Made by a program: the position numbers and the translations under genes | Shown here: in pieces, positions 5,996 to 12,651 of the stretch | Layout of the letters: every line of letters starts with the position of its first letter | How positions within the stretch are numbered: position 1 is the first letter of the stretch | Notes under the pieces: model-generated | Database searches by the model: none | What the model saw: the letters and a program-made list of their open reading frames with translations, nothing else | Told to the model about the DNA's origin: nothing | From: CAYTOJ01 sp964439415 | Lineage (GTDB): Bacteria > Pseudomonadota > Alphaproteobacteria > Rickettsiales > CAZAGG01 | Assembly: GCA_964439415.1 (NCBI GenBank) | Contig: CAYTOJ010000028.1 | Span: forward strand, 1 to 18,893 | DNA: 18,893 nucleotides | Reading direction: 5' to 3'

Positions 5996-6502
5996 CTAAT
6001 GCAGTTTCTTCTGCATGTCGGTGATGGCGGCGTGGACTAATTCCTCGCCAACGCCTTGCTGTTGCATTTTCTCGGCTATGACTATGCGCGCCGCGTTAAA
6101 GGCTATGTCAATGGCATTGACCTGAATGTCAGTCAGTGCGGCTTTCTCAGCCTGGGCTATGCGGTTCATAACGCTTTCCATGCGTTTCTTTACTGCCAGA
6201 TCCATCTCTTTCTTCGCTGATTCCATTAACATGGATGCTTCATTGCGGGCAGTGGAGATTATTTCATCAGCTTCTTTTAAAGCCTCCTGGTATTTCTTCT
6301 GGTAAGATTCCAGCAGCCCCGCCGCTTCCTGCTTTAAGCGTACCGCTTCATCAAGTTCGTTTTTTATACGGATTGCTCTTTTATCAAGCGCCCCGGTGAG
6401 GGCGTTTTTAAGCGGCACAAACACCAGCACGGCGAATGCTGTTGTGGCTACCGCAACCCAGGTTGCCGGATCGTGCAGAATACTGGTAAAATCTTTCGCC
6501 AT
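5996..6502 (-). CDS. atpF: F0F1 ATP synthase subunit b
   Basis: 168 residues. One N-terminal membrane helix (TWVAVATTAFAVLVFVPL, about residues 14-31) is followed by a long charged, heptad-like helix (about 40-150) that forms the peripheral stalk with subunit b'. It is the last gene of the atpI-atpB-atpE-b'-b run and starts 29 bases after the b' stop. The alphaproteobacterial F0 cluster normally ends this way, with F1 genes elsewhere. It is convergent with the gene at 5681-5986, with only 9 bases between stops and no room for a hairpin terminator, so the two transcripts probably run into each other. Confidence 0.93.
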   Translation of the reverse strand: MAKDFTSILHDPATWVAVATTAFAVLVFVPLKNALTGALDKRAIRIKNELDEAVRLKQEAAGLLESYQKKYQEALKEADEIISTARNEASMLMESAKKEMDLAVKKRMESVMNRIAQAEKAALTDIQVNAIDIAFNAARIVIAEKMQQQGVGEELVHAAITDMQKKLH

Positions 6503-6531
6503 TAGTTCTTAATACGCTTTTAATGTTACAG

Positions 6532-7020
6532 TTATGCGGCAGCTTTTTGTTTAACTAAGATTTCTTTCGCCTCTTTGAGCGAGACCTGCTTGCCAAGAAC
6601 TTTTACCGCTACAGATGCTGCAATTTCATCGGCTGCGGATTTGAGTTTGGAGGACGCCTCAAGCCTGGATTTGTTTATCACGTTCTCTGCTTCCGTAATC
6701 CTCTGATCAGCCTGCTTGACCAGTTCCTTGTGGGAGTGGATAAGCTGCTTCTCAACCTCGCGGTTGGAGGAGTTCACAAGCTCCATCCCCTGCCGCCTTG
6801 CATCGTTGATGGCAGCTTCATATTTCGTCTTCAGTGTGGTTGCTTCATCCCTTATCACTTCAGCATCGGATACATCGGTGGAGATTTTATTCTCCCGCGC
6901 AATCACAACGCCGGATATTTTCGGGAAGGCAAAGCGCCACACCAGAAGAAACAGAAAAAGGAAGCTTAACGCAAGCCAGAAAACCTGCGATGGCAGCGTA
7001 CTGAAATCCAATTGAGGCAT
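6532..7020 (-). CDS. atpG: F0F1 ATP synthase subunit b'
   Basis: 162 residues, starting MPQLDFSTLPSQVFWLALSF, the typical b' N-terminus. One membrane helix (about 13-31) is followed by a long coiled-coil stalk. A second, diverged b-type subunit beside atpF is characteristic of alphaproteobacteria and phototrophs, where b and b' form a heterodimeric stator. It begins 9 bases after the atpE stop. AAAGGGTAA, which overlaps the end of atpE, serves as ribosome binding site. The symbol varies between annotations (atpF', atpF2, atpG). Confidence 0.92.
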   Translation of the reverse strand: MPQLDFSTLPSQVFWLALSFLFLFLLVWRFAFPKISGVVIARENKISTDVSDAEVIRDEATTLKTKYEAAINDARRQGMELVNSSNREVEKQLIHSHKELVKQADQRITEAENVINKSRLEASSKLKSAADEIAASVAVKVLGKQVSLKEAKEILVKQKAAA

Positions 7021-7029
7021 TGAAGCAAA

Positions 7030-7260
7030 TTACCCTTTGTAGAACAGCAGAAGCAGCGCGATCATGAAGGAGAAAATTCCCAGACCTTCAGCCAGAGCCG
7101 CGCCGATAAATGCGAATTTGGAGAGCTTAGGCTCAGTTGATGGATTGCGGGAAATGCCGTTAAGCAGAGCGGCGAATACGTTACCAACCCCAAGTGCTGC
7201 GCCCAACATTCCCAGTGTGGCTATACCTGCGCCAAGATATCTGAAAGCTTCTGAATCCAT
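7030..7260 (-). CDS. atpE: F0F1 ATP synthase subunit c
   Basis: 76 residues folded as a helical hairpin: helix 1 at about residues 8-33, polar loop Arg38-Asn39-Pro40, helix 2 at about 48-74. The ion-carrying carboxylate is Glu58 in GAALAEGLGIF. The residues around it (Gly59, Leu60, with no Ser/Thr directly after the Glu) lack the pattern of sodium-binding c subunits, so protons are the likely coupling ion. It forms the rotating ring in the inner membrane. AAGGA is placed about 9 bases before ATG 7260. The order after atpB and before the b' gene is canonical. Confidence 0.96.
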   Translation of the reverse strand: MDSEAFRYLGAGIATLGMLGAALGVGNVFAALLNGISRNPSTEPKLSKFAFIGAALAEGLGIFSFMIALLLLFYKG

Positions 7261-7320
7261 TATGCAAATCCTTTATGTTTAATATTTGTCCAAGGGTTTT
7301 TAAGAATAGGTGTGACTTTG

Positions 7321-8055
7321 TCAATGCAAATGCAAAGCATCATTCAAATATACGCAGGTCAGTACCGTGAATATATATGCCTGAAGCAGTGCAACAAACA
7401 GTTCCAGCCCAATCAAAGCTATAAGTAGGCCTAGCGGAAGAACCCCGAAAACACCCATCATCACCACGAATCCGGCGATGATTTTCAGCAGGATATGACC
7501 GGCCATCATGTTGGCGGCAAGACGCAGCGATAAGCTGATAGGGCGGGAGAGATACGAGAAAAGCTCAATCAGAAACAGCATGGGGGCTAGTAGAAGCGGC
7601 GTCCCGTGCGGTACGAACAACCCTAAGAATTTAATGCCATGCCTGGCGAAACCAAGTAATGTGACCGCTATAAAAATAAATGCCGCCATGGCAAAGGTTA
7701 TGGTGATATGACTGGTAACCGTGAAGCTGTAGGGAATAAGCCCCAGCAGGTTGGTAAACAGTATGAATATGAACAGAGTCAGCACAAATGGCGCGTATTT
7801 CAGGCCTTCTTTTCCGGCATTTTCCTTTAAGGTAGTGGCTATGAACTCATACAGCACTTCCGCCATGCCTTGCAGACGGCCAGGCACAAGCTGGCGGCGG
7901 CCTGCGCCCACAACCAGAACAATAAAGCCAAGCGTTACCGCTATCAGCATCATCAGCGATGAGTTGGTAAAGCTGACATCGTAACCAAACAAGGGTGGCA
8001 GTTCAAAAATCTTATGAATTTTAAACTGATCTAACGGGCTGTGACCTTCCGACAT
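7321..8055 (-). CDS. atpB: F0F1 ATP synthase subunit a
   Basis: 244 residues with five to six membrane segments. The essential arginine is Arg178 in PISLSLRLAANMMAGH, the counterpart of E. coli Arg210, which faces Glu58 of subunit c. The following hydrophobic hairpin ends in LELFVALLQAYIFTVLTCVYL, carrying the conserved Gln of the last helix. The role is the stationary proton half-channels of the F0 motor. The length is usual for alphaproteobacteria. It starts 43 bases after the atpI stop. Confidence 0.96.
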   Translation of the reverse strand: MSEGHSPLDQFKIHKIFELPPLFGYDVSFTNSSLMMLIAVTLGFIVLVVGAGRRQLVPGRLQGMAEVLYEFIATTLKENAGKEGLKYAPFVLTLFIFILFTNLLGLIPYSFTVTSHITITFAMAAFIFIAVTLLGFARHGIKFLGLFVPHGTPLLLAPMLFLIELFSYLSRPISLSLRLAANMMAGHILLKIIAGFVVMMGVFGVLPLGLLIALIGLELFVALLQAYIFTVLTCVYLNDALHLH

Positions 8056-8098
8056 ACTATAAAATCTTGCAGTAACTTAAAAATTATAAATCAAATGG

Positions 8099-8386
8099 TT
8101 AGACATTACGGGATTGCTTCACGATATTCCAGAAGCCGCCCATAAAGCCAAAAATCAGGCAGACTATAAAAAGAAAAGGCTGGGTTTCAAGATATTTATC
8201 TAACTGGAAGCCAAGAAAGCCACCAACGCCAACTCCGGCCACCAGTTCCAGGCCAAATTGCAGGCCGCTTACTTTTTTGTTTTTGCCGGAATCAGCATCA
8301 CTGAAATTCGCCTGGCGGTATATATCCTTTTTTTTGGCCTGCTTTATTTTGTCATCTAATGTCTTTAGCTCTGTCTCGTCATTCAT
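8099..8386 (-). CDS. atpI: AtpI-like F0 assembly protein
   Basis: 95 residues. The N-terminal half is charged (LKTLDDKIKQAKKKD), and two membrane helices with glycine-rich faces follow: GLELVAGVGVGGFLGFQLD (about 43-61) and LFIVCLIFGFMGGFWNI (about 72-88). This matches the alphaproteobacterial AtpI family, which sits first in F0 operons and helps assemble the c ring or supply divalent cations. Its ATG overlaps the stop of the upstream yggS gene (ATGA), so its translation is coupled to a gene outside the usual operon. Confidence 0.87.
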   Translation of the reverse strand: MNDETELKTLDDKIKQAKKKDIYRQANFSDADSGKNKKVSGLQFGLELVAGVGVGGFLGFQLDKYLETQPFLFIVCLIFGFMGGFWNIVKQSRNV

Positions 8387-9048
8387 AAATCCTCATTTTT
8401 CTCAAATAGTGCAGTGCCAACCCTTATATGCGTTGCACCCATTCTTATTGCTTTTGCAAAATCCCCACTCATACCCATGCTTAAATTTTTCAGGCTATTC
8501 TCCGTTGCTATTTTGCGCAGCAATGCGAAATGCAGGCTGGGCTGCTCATCATGCGGCGGTATGCACATTAAACCTGTCACGTTAAGCTGAAGTGTAGAGC
8601 AGTATTTTATAAACTCTGCGGTCTCTAAGGGTTTTATGCCGCCTTTCTGCGGTTCCTCCCCGGTATTTACTTGAATGAAAAGTTCTGGTCTTTTGCCTGA
8701 TTTTTCCTGCGCTTTTGCTATTGCCTGCGCTAGAGTTGGCCTGTCCAGGCTATGGATGCAATCAAAAAATGCAACTGCTTCAAGCGCTTTATTGGTTTGC
8801 AGTTGCCCTATAAGATGCAGTTTAATAGATGATCGTTCAGGAAATGCATTAAACTTCGTAACCGCCTCACTCACGCGATTCTCGCCAAAATCCCGCGCAC
8901 CTGCGGCGAAAAGCTTGTTTATATCCTCTACTGCACGGCCTTTGGTAACGGCTATAAGTTTAACCTCTCCAGCAGATATTTCAGACTCACTTTTTGCTTT
9001 ATCTATTCGCTCCAGAACTCTGCGGTAATTATGTTCAATTACGTTCAT
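8383..9048 (-). CDS. PLP homeostasis protein (YggS/PLPBP family)
   Basis: 221 residues, a single alanine-racemase-type TIM barrel, the normal length. The pyridoxal-phosphate lysine is Lys36 in KLIAVTKGRAVEDI. Other family landmarks are DFGENRVSEA (53-62), LHLIGQLQTNK, then VTGLMCIPP, then LSMGMSGDFAKAIRMGATHIRVG, the phosphate-binding part. It is thought to buffer and deliver PLP in the cytosol, with no known enzymatic reaction. It starts 6 bases after the ftsA stop and overlaps atpI by 4 bp, so it bridges the division gene and the F0 operon. Confidence 0.94.
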   Translation of the reverse strand: MNVIEHNYRRVLERIDKAKSESEISAGEVKLIAVTKGRAVEDINKLFAAGARDFGENRVSEAVTKFNAFPERSSIKLHLIGQLQTNKALEAVAFFDCIHSLDRPTLAQAIAKAQEKSGKRPELFIQVNTGEEPQKGGIKPLETAEFIKYCSTLQLNVTGLMCIPPHDEQPSLHFALLRKIATENSLKNLSMGMSGDFAKAIRMGATHIRVGTALFEKNEDL

Positions 9049-9054
9049 AAGACT

Positions 9055-10290
9055 CTAGAAATTACTGACAAACCACTTGTATGCGCGGGTGGATTTGAAG
9101 AGTGGTTCGCCTTTCTCCCTGTTTTCCTGCTCATTCAGCTTCCGCTGCTTATGTAGTAGCAGCCCGGCGCAAGTGGCAAAAACGGGGGAGGATGTAGCCT
9201 CAGCCGCACCTTTCAGCAATTTTGGCCGCGCAATGCGTATATGAGCTGAGCCGAATATACGTTCAGCCAGGGCGAGTGTTCCGGTTAACTGGCTCGCGCC
9301 GCCGGTCAGCACTATCCGCCCCCCTGCCGCGCCAAACCATTGTGATGATTTCAGCTTATCCCGCGTGATCTCCATTATTTCTTCCGCACGGGGGGAGATA
9401 ATATTCACCAGTTCCAGGCGTGGTACTATATGCGTATCCCTTTGTGAATCAAAGCCATTGGATTCAACTTCTACGTTTTCAAATTCATCATAATGCCCGG
9501 CTATGGCACTGCCGTAGAGTGCTTTAACCCTCTCCGCTGATGCAATGCTGGTGGATAACCCCTTTGATATATCAGAAGTAATATGCATGCCGCCCATTGG
9601 CACAACCCCGGCGGATACCATGCGTCCGCGCATGAATGTTGCAAAGCTGGTAGTGGCGGCTCCCATATCTATAACCGTGGTTCCTACCTCCATCTCATCT
9701 TCATTTATAGTAGCAAGGCCGGATGCGTAGGCTGAAACAGCAGCCAGATCCATTTTTAACTGGCAACTGGCCAGGCAGGCCTCGAAATTTCTAATCAGGC
9801 TCTTTGGTGCAATTGAAAGGTGCACACGGGCGGAGAGGGTTTTTCCCACCATGCCTTCAGGGCTGGCTATTCCGGTTATATCGTCCAGCGAGTAATCAAA
9901 AGGGAAGGAGTGGATGATCTGGCCGCTGGTATCGCCGATTTCGTCCGCCGCCAGATTGCTGATGCGTGATAGTTCGCGTTCGCTGACCCTGCCGCCAGGC
10001 ACAAATGTTTCCACCTCGGTTACTTCCGATTTTACCAGTGCGGATGAGAGATTAACTGTCACCTTGTCAATCACGCAGCCGGCCATCTGTTCAGCCTGGT
10101 GAACCGCCGCCAGAATGGAATTTTCCAGCATTTTCATATTGGTTATAACACCCGCCTTGCAGCCCTGGCTTAGCTGGTGGCCTATGCCTCTGATATTAAG
10201 GTCATCGCCGCTTGCATCGGCTATGTAACACGCTATTTTCGCGCTACCGATGTCCAGAGCCGCCAACCTGCCAGAAGCCAGTTTCACCAT
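9055..10290 (-). CDS. ftsA: Cell division protein FtsA
   Basis: 411 residues with the actin/Hsp70 ATPase fold. Phosphate motif 1 is LDIGSAKIACYI (12-23), phosphate motif 2 is VIDMGAATTSFATF (206-219), and the adenosine motif is RIVLTGGASQLTG (325-337). The SHS2 insertion typical of FtsA (domain 1C) lies at about 85-165, including FVPGGRVSERELSRI and HSFPFDYSLDD. The C-terminus (TRAYKWFVSNF) is the amphipathic membrane-targeting helix. FtsA tethers FtsZ to the membrane and recruits later septal proteins. Unusually, neither ftsQ (normally upstream) nor ftsZ (normally downstream) is adjacent. The upstream neighbour is the divergent pgk across a 275-bp repeat-bearing gap, and downstream come yggS and atpI. 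Confidence 0.96.
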   Translation of the reverse strand: MVKLASGRLAALDIGSAKIACYIADASGDDLNIRGIGHQLSQGCKAGVITNMKMLENSILAAVHQAEQMAGCVIDKVTVNLSSALVKSEVTEVETFVPGGRVSERELSRISNLAADEIGDTSGQIIHSFPFDYSLDDITGIASPEGMVGKTLSARVHLSIAPKSLIRNFEACLASCQLKMDLAAVSAYASGLATINEDEMEVGTTVIDMGAATTSFATFMRGRMVSAGVVPMGGMHITSDISKGLSTSIASAERVKALYGSAIAGHYDEFENVEVESNGFDSQRDTHIVPRLELVNIISPRAEEIMEITRDKLKSSQWFGAAGGRIVLTGGASQLTGTLALAERIFGSAHIRIARPKLLKGAAEATSSPVFATCAGLLLHKQRKLNEQENREKGEPLFKSTRAYKWFVSNF

Positions 10291-10333
10291 TCTACCAATT
10301 GTTTTTTCGATAAGCTAAGCCAACAGCATATAA

Positions 10334-10371
10334 ATATACCTATCGCACTTCAAGAGTGCGATTAGGTATAT
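10334..10371. repeat. Strong intergenic hairpin, element F of the GTATAC family
   Basis: Arms at 10334-10349 and 10355-10371 are complementary over 16 bp with one bulged A and a 5-nt loop. The sequence begins ATATACCTATCGCACTTC and continues AAGAGTGCGATT. It shares TTCAAGAGTG with element A. It sits between the divergent starts of ftsA and pgk, so it is not a terminator for either. It may be a regulator site, an mRNA 5' structure of ftsA, or a mobile palindrome. Confidence 0.75.
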
Positions 10372-10419
10372 CTGTTATGTTTTACGCATGGCTGCCAATC
10401 CAGCCCCATGCGCGTATCA

Positions 10420-10474
10420 ACTGCTCGCTACTTGCCTGCAATAAATCCACACATCGGAAACGCGAGCAGTATAC
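10420..10474 (-). repeat. Interspersed element C of the GTATAC family, with inverted ends
   Basis: The core (10436-10468) matches 11833-11865 in opposite orientation at 32 of 33 bases. The segment 10443-10474 matches the element at 3963-3994 at 27 of 32. Arms ACTGCTCGC (10420-10428) and GCGAGCAGT (10462-10470) form a 9-bp inverted repeat around a 33-base interior. Confidence 0.85.
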
Positions 10475-10491
10475 AAGGGTGTGGAAATAAA

Positions 10492-10509
10492 AATAAATGT
10501 ACATTTATT
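10492..10509. promoter_or_regulatory. Perfect 18-bp palindrome upstream of pgk (operator candidate)
   Basis: AATAAATGTACATTTATT is perfectly self-complementary, centred at 10500/10501, 57 bp before the pgk start and 202 bp before the ftsA start. Its length and symmetry suit a dimeric regulator. AT-richness makes a chance origin somewhat more likely than for a GC-rich palindrome. Confidence 0.45.
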
Positions 10510-10565
10510 AAAAAACGCGTAGTGCATAAGTCATTTCAAGGATATTCTAGGGACTTTGGGGGAAA

Positions 10566-11789
10566 ATGTCGGCCAGGCAGATGGTGGATGATTCAGCTTT
10601 CAGAACGCTGGACAATGTGGATGTGAAGGGCAAACGTGTTCTGCTGCGGGTCGATCTCAATGTTCCCATGCGGCAGAATAAAGTTCAGGATAAAACCCGC
10701 CTGATTCGTGTTCTGCCTACTATAAACGAGATTGCCGGGAAGGGGGGGCGGGTGATTCTCGCCTCCCATTTTGACCGCCCGAACGGGCGCTATGACCCTT
10801 CCATGTCACTGGCGCCGCTGGTGGATGAGTTGAGTAGTCTGCTCGGAAAGGCAGTAGCCTTCGCGCCGGACTGCGTTGGGTCAGCGGCTCTGGAGGCGGC
10901 TTCGAGACTTAAGAACGGTGAGATACTCCTGCTGGAGAATTTAAGATTCCATGCGGAGGAGGAAAATAACGCGCCCACATTTGCGCAAGGGCTGGCAAGC
11001 CTTGCCGATATTTATGTGAACGATGCTTTTTCATGCTCGCACCGCGCTCATGCTTCAATAGTGGGTGTGGCGGATATTCTACCATCCTGCGCCGGGCGGT
11101 TGATGCAGGCGGAACTGGAAGCTCTGGAGGCTGCCCTCAGCCGTCCGGAAAAACCTGTAATGGCTATCGTTGGTGGTTCCAAGATTTCCACCAAGCTGAA
11201 ACTGCTGAGTAATCTGGTGGCAAAGGTTGATGTTCTGGTGATTGGCGGCGGCATGGCCAATACCTTTTTACATGCAATGGGTGTGAATGTCGGTAAATCC
11301 CTCCATGAGCCGGGAATGAGCGCCACGGCGATTGCGATTATGGGGGATGCGAAGCAAAAGGGCTGTGAGATAATCCTGCCGCTTGATGCTGTTTGCGCTG
11401 CTGAACTTGAGGCAGGGCAGGAATGCAGAATTACCGATATAAATAATATTCCGCCGGATGCCATGATACTGGATGTTGGGCCGCGCACAGTCTCCGCACT
11501 TGGTGAGAAACTCGCCAGCATGAAAACCATTCTATGGAATGGCCCTTTAGGGGCGTTTGAGACTACACCGTTTGATGCATCCACCATCATGCTTGGCCGG
11601 ATGATTTCATACCTAACCGCTGATAATAAAATTAAAAGCATAGCAGGCGGGGGTGATACCGTATCAGCACTGGCGCGTTCAGGGGTGTTATCCGGTTTAA
11701 CCTATGTATCCACCGCGGGAGGAGCGTTTCTGGAATGGCTGGAAGGTAAAACCCTGCCGGGTGTGGCTGTTTTGTATTCCGTGGCGTAA
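10566..11789 (+). CDS. pgk: Phosphoglycerate kinase
   Basis: 407 residues, two Rossmann-like lobes. It transfers phosphate between 1,3-bisphosphoglycerate and ADP in the cytosol (glycolysis and gluconeogenesis). Landmarks are RVDLNVPM (28-35), SHFDRPNG (67-74), LLENLRFHAEEENN (122-135), VNDAFSCSHRAHASI (151-165), GGSKISTKL (203-211), GGGMANTF (227-234), WNGPLGAFE (324-332) and GGGDTVSAL (361-369). The second motif normally reads SHLGRP or SHFGRP; here the Gly is Asp70, while the substrate-binding His68 and Arg71 remain. There are two candidate starts, ATG 10566 and ATG 10581 (MVDDSAFRTL). The second gives a length nearer the family norm of about 395-400. A purine-rich TTTGGGGGAAA precedes the first. 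It is monocistronic as far as can be seen. Confidence 0.96.
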   Translation: MSARQMVDDSAFRTLDNVDVKGKRVLLRVDLNVPMRQNKVQDKTRLIRVLPTINEIAGKGGRVILASHFDRPNGRYDPSMSLAPLVDELSSLLGKAVAFAPDCVGSAALEAASRLKNGEILLLENLRFHAEEENNAPTFAQGLASLADIYVNDAFSCSHRAHASIVGVADILPSCAGRLMQAELEALEAALSRPEKPVMAIVGGSKISTKLKLLSNLVAKVDVLVIGGGMANTFLHAMGVNVGKSLHEPGMSATAIAIMGDAKQKGCEIILPLDAVCAAELEAGQECRITDINNIPPDAMILDVGPRTVSALGEKLASMKTILWNGPLGAFETTPFDASTIMLGRMISYLTADNKIKSIAGGGDTVSALARSGVLSGLTYVSTAGGAFLEWLEGKTLPGVAVLYSVA

Positions 11790-11795
11790 TATTTT

Positions 11796-11865
11796 ATATA
11801 CCCCCTATTGTCTGAAGTGTGTAGTTGAATGATGCTCGCGTTTCCGATGTGTGGATTTTTTGCAG
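11796..11865 (+). repeat. Interspersed element D of the GTATAC family (full length, two halves)
   Basis: The left half (ATATACCCCCTATTG... to TTGAATGATG, 11796-11834) aligns with the element at 2183 at 22 of 29 positions after the shared TATACCCC. The right half (11833-11865) matches 10436-10468 at 32 of 33 in opposite orientation. The element fills almost the whole gap between the ends of pgk and the XRE antitoxin gene and abuts the antitoxin stop codon at 11866. Confidence 0.8.
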
Positions 11866-12165
11866 TTAAGTGTGCAGCTTGTGGTAGGCATCCAGCGGAT
11901 CAGCGGCAATGAGCTGCAGGAGTGTATAGCTTGCGCCGCTTGGTGTTCGGTTACCTAGTTCCCAGTTGCGCACAGAATACTTACTGAATTGAAATGCCAG
12001 CGCAAATTGGTTGCGGTTCATTCCAAGCGTATCACGAATGCGTTTTACGTCGATACTTCTTTTGTCCGCAGGATAGGAAGTCAATTCACCATTCATTGCT
12101 TCCTGCATAGCCTGCATGATTCTCTTGCCTGCTTTGGTCATGGCATCCGCATTCTTTCTGGTCAC
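11866..12165 (-). CDS. XRE-family antitoxin (HigA/NadS-like)
   Basis: 99 residues. A helix-turn-helix domain of the Cro/C1 type lies at residues 39-75 (VKRIRDTLGMNRNQFALAFQ, then FSKYSVRNWELGNRTP), with the family's NWELGNRTP end. A helical N-terminal arm (AGKRIMQAMQEAMNGEL) probably wraps the toxin. The start is GTG 12165, placed directly after the toxin's TAA with no gap, and GGAGAG lies within the toxin's 3' end as ribosome binding site. An internal ATG (codon 9, 12141) is possible. The toxin-first order is that of HigBA-type systems. The protein likely neutralises the upstream toxin and represses their shared promoter. Confidence 0.88.
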   Translation of the reverse strand: MTRKNADAMTKAGKRIMQAMQEAMNGELTSYPADKRSIDVKRIRDTLGMNRNQFALAFQFSKYSVRNWELGNRTPSGASYTLLQLIAADPLDAYHKLHT

Positions 12166-12513
12166 TTAAGTCTCTCCTTCGTATTTTTCTCTCAGCAGAT
12201 TGGCAAGCCTGGCGAGTTCATTTACATCTCGGTCACTTAAATTTTCCTTCTCGTTTTTAGCGAAAAGTGAAAGCAAGATAAGTGACTTATCTTTGCGATA
12301 AAAATAATAGATAATCCGCACGCCGCCACTTTTTCCTGTACCAGGACGAGTCCACCGTAGTTTACGTACCCCATGCGTACCACGGATGAGTATCCCTGCC
12401 TGTGGATTCAGCCGCAAAGCTTCGTGCAGTTTACTACGCTGCGATTTGCCCACCAGCTTATCGAAACTCTTATTAAACTGCCTGGTTTCCTGAATCTCTG
12501 TGTTCAATGCCAT
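12166..12513 (-). CDS. RelE/HigB-type toxin (mRNA interferase family)
   Basis: 115 residues from ATG 12513, starting MALNTEIQETRQFNKSFDKL. The family core is HGVRKLRWTRPGTGKSGGVR followed by IIYYFYRKDKSLILLSLFAKNEKENLSDRD, the pattern of the RelE/ParE superfamily branch paired with NadS-like XRE antitoxins. It probably cleaves mRNA, by family. The open frame extends 23 codons further upstream, but a -35/-10 promoter lies inside that extension and its -10 box ends 9 bases before ATG 12513, which is why I choose this start. Adjacent and upstream of its antitoxin gene, divergent from glmS. Confidence 0.87.
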   Translation of the reverse strand: MALNTEIQETRQFNKSFDKLVGKSQRSKLHEALRLNPQAGILIRGTHGVRKLRWTRPGTGKSGGVRIIYYFYRKDKSLILLSLFAKNEKENLSDRDVNELARLANLLREKYEGET

Positions 12514-12522
12514 CCTGACTTT

Positions 12523-12551
12523 ATCGTATCCAATGAATACGGAGTTGTCAA
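12523..12551 (-). promoter_or_regulatory. Promoter of the RelE/XRE toxin-antitoxin operon
   Basis: On the minus strand TTGACA (12551-12546) is followed after exactly 17 bp by TACGAT (12528-12523). The start codon begins 9 bases further on, so the 5' leader is only about 2-3 bases. A perfect -35 with ideal spacing makes this one of the better promoters visible in the window. Confidence 0.65.
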
Positions 12552-12598
12552 GCTGGAATGTATCCGTTGAATACGCTTGCAAATATGGTTCTTACAAC

Positions 12599-12620
12599 TA
12601 TACCAGAAACACTGGGTATA
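12599..12620. promoter_or_regulatory. Inverted repeat between the toxin-antitoxin operon and glmS
   Basis: TATACC (12599-12604) and GGTATA (12615-12620) are 10 bases apart in the divergent gap. It could be an operator for either side or a decayed member of the GTATAC repeat family. Confidence 0.35.
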
Positions 12621-12651
12621 TGGGCTACTTTAAATCTCATGTGATTAGATT

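Noticed and set aside
11048..11641. 197-residue minus-strand frame inside pgk
   Set aside because: Antisense shadow of a fully conserved pgk; no domain or start signal.
12583..12651. Riboswitch or glmS ribozyme upstream of glmS
   Set aside because: The gap is only about 70 bp and holds a short inverted repeat; the space and the conserved ribozyme core are lacking.
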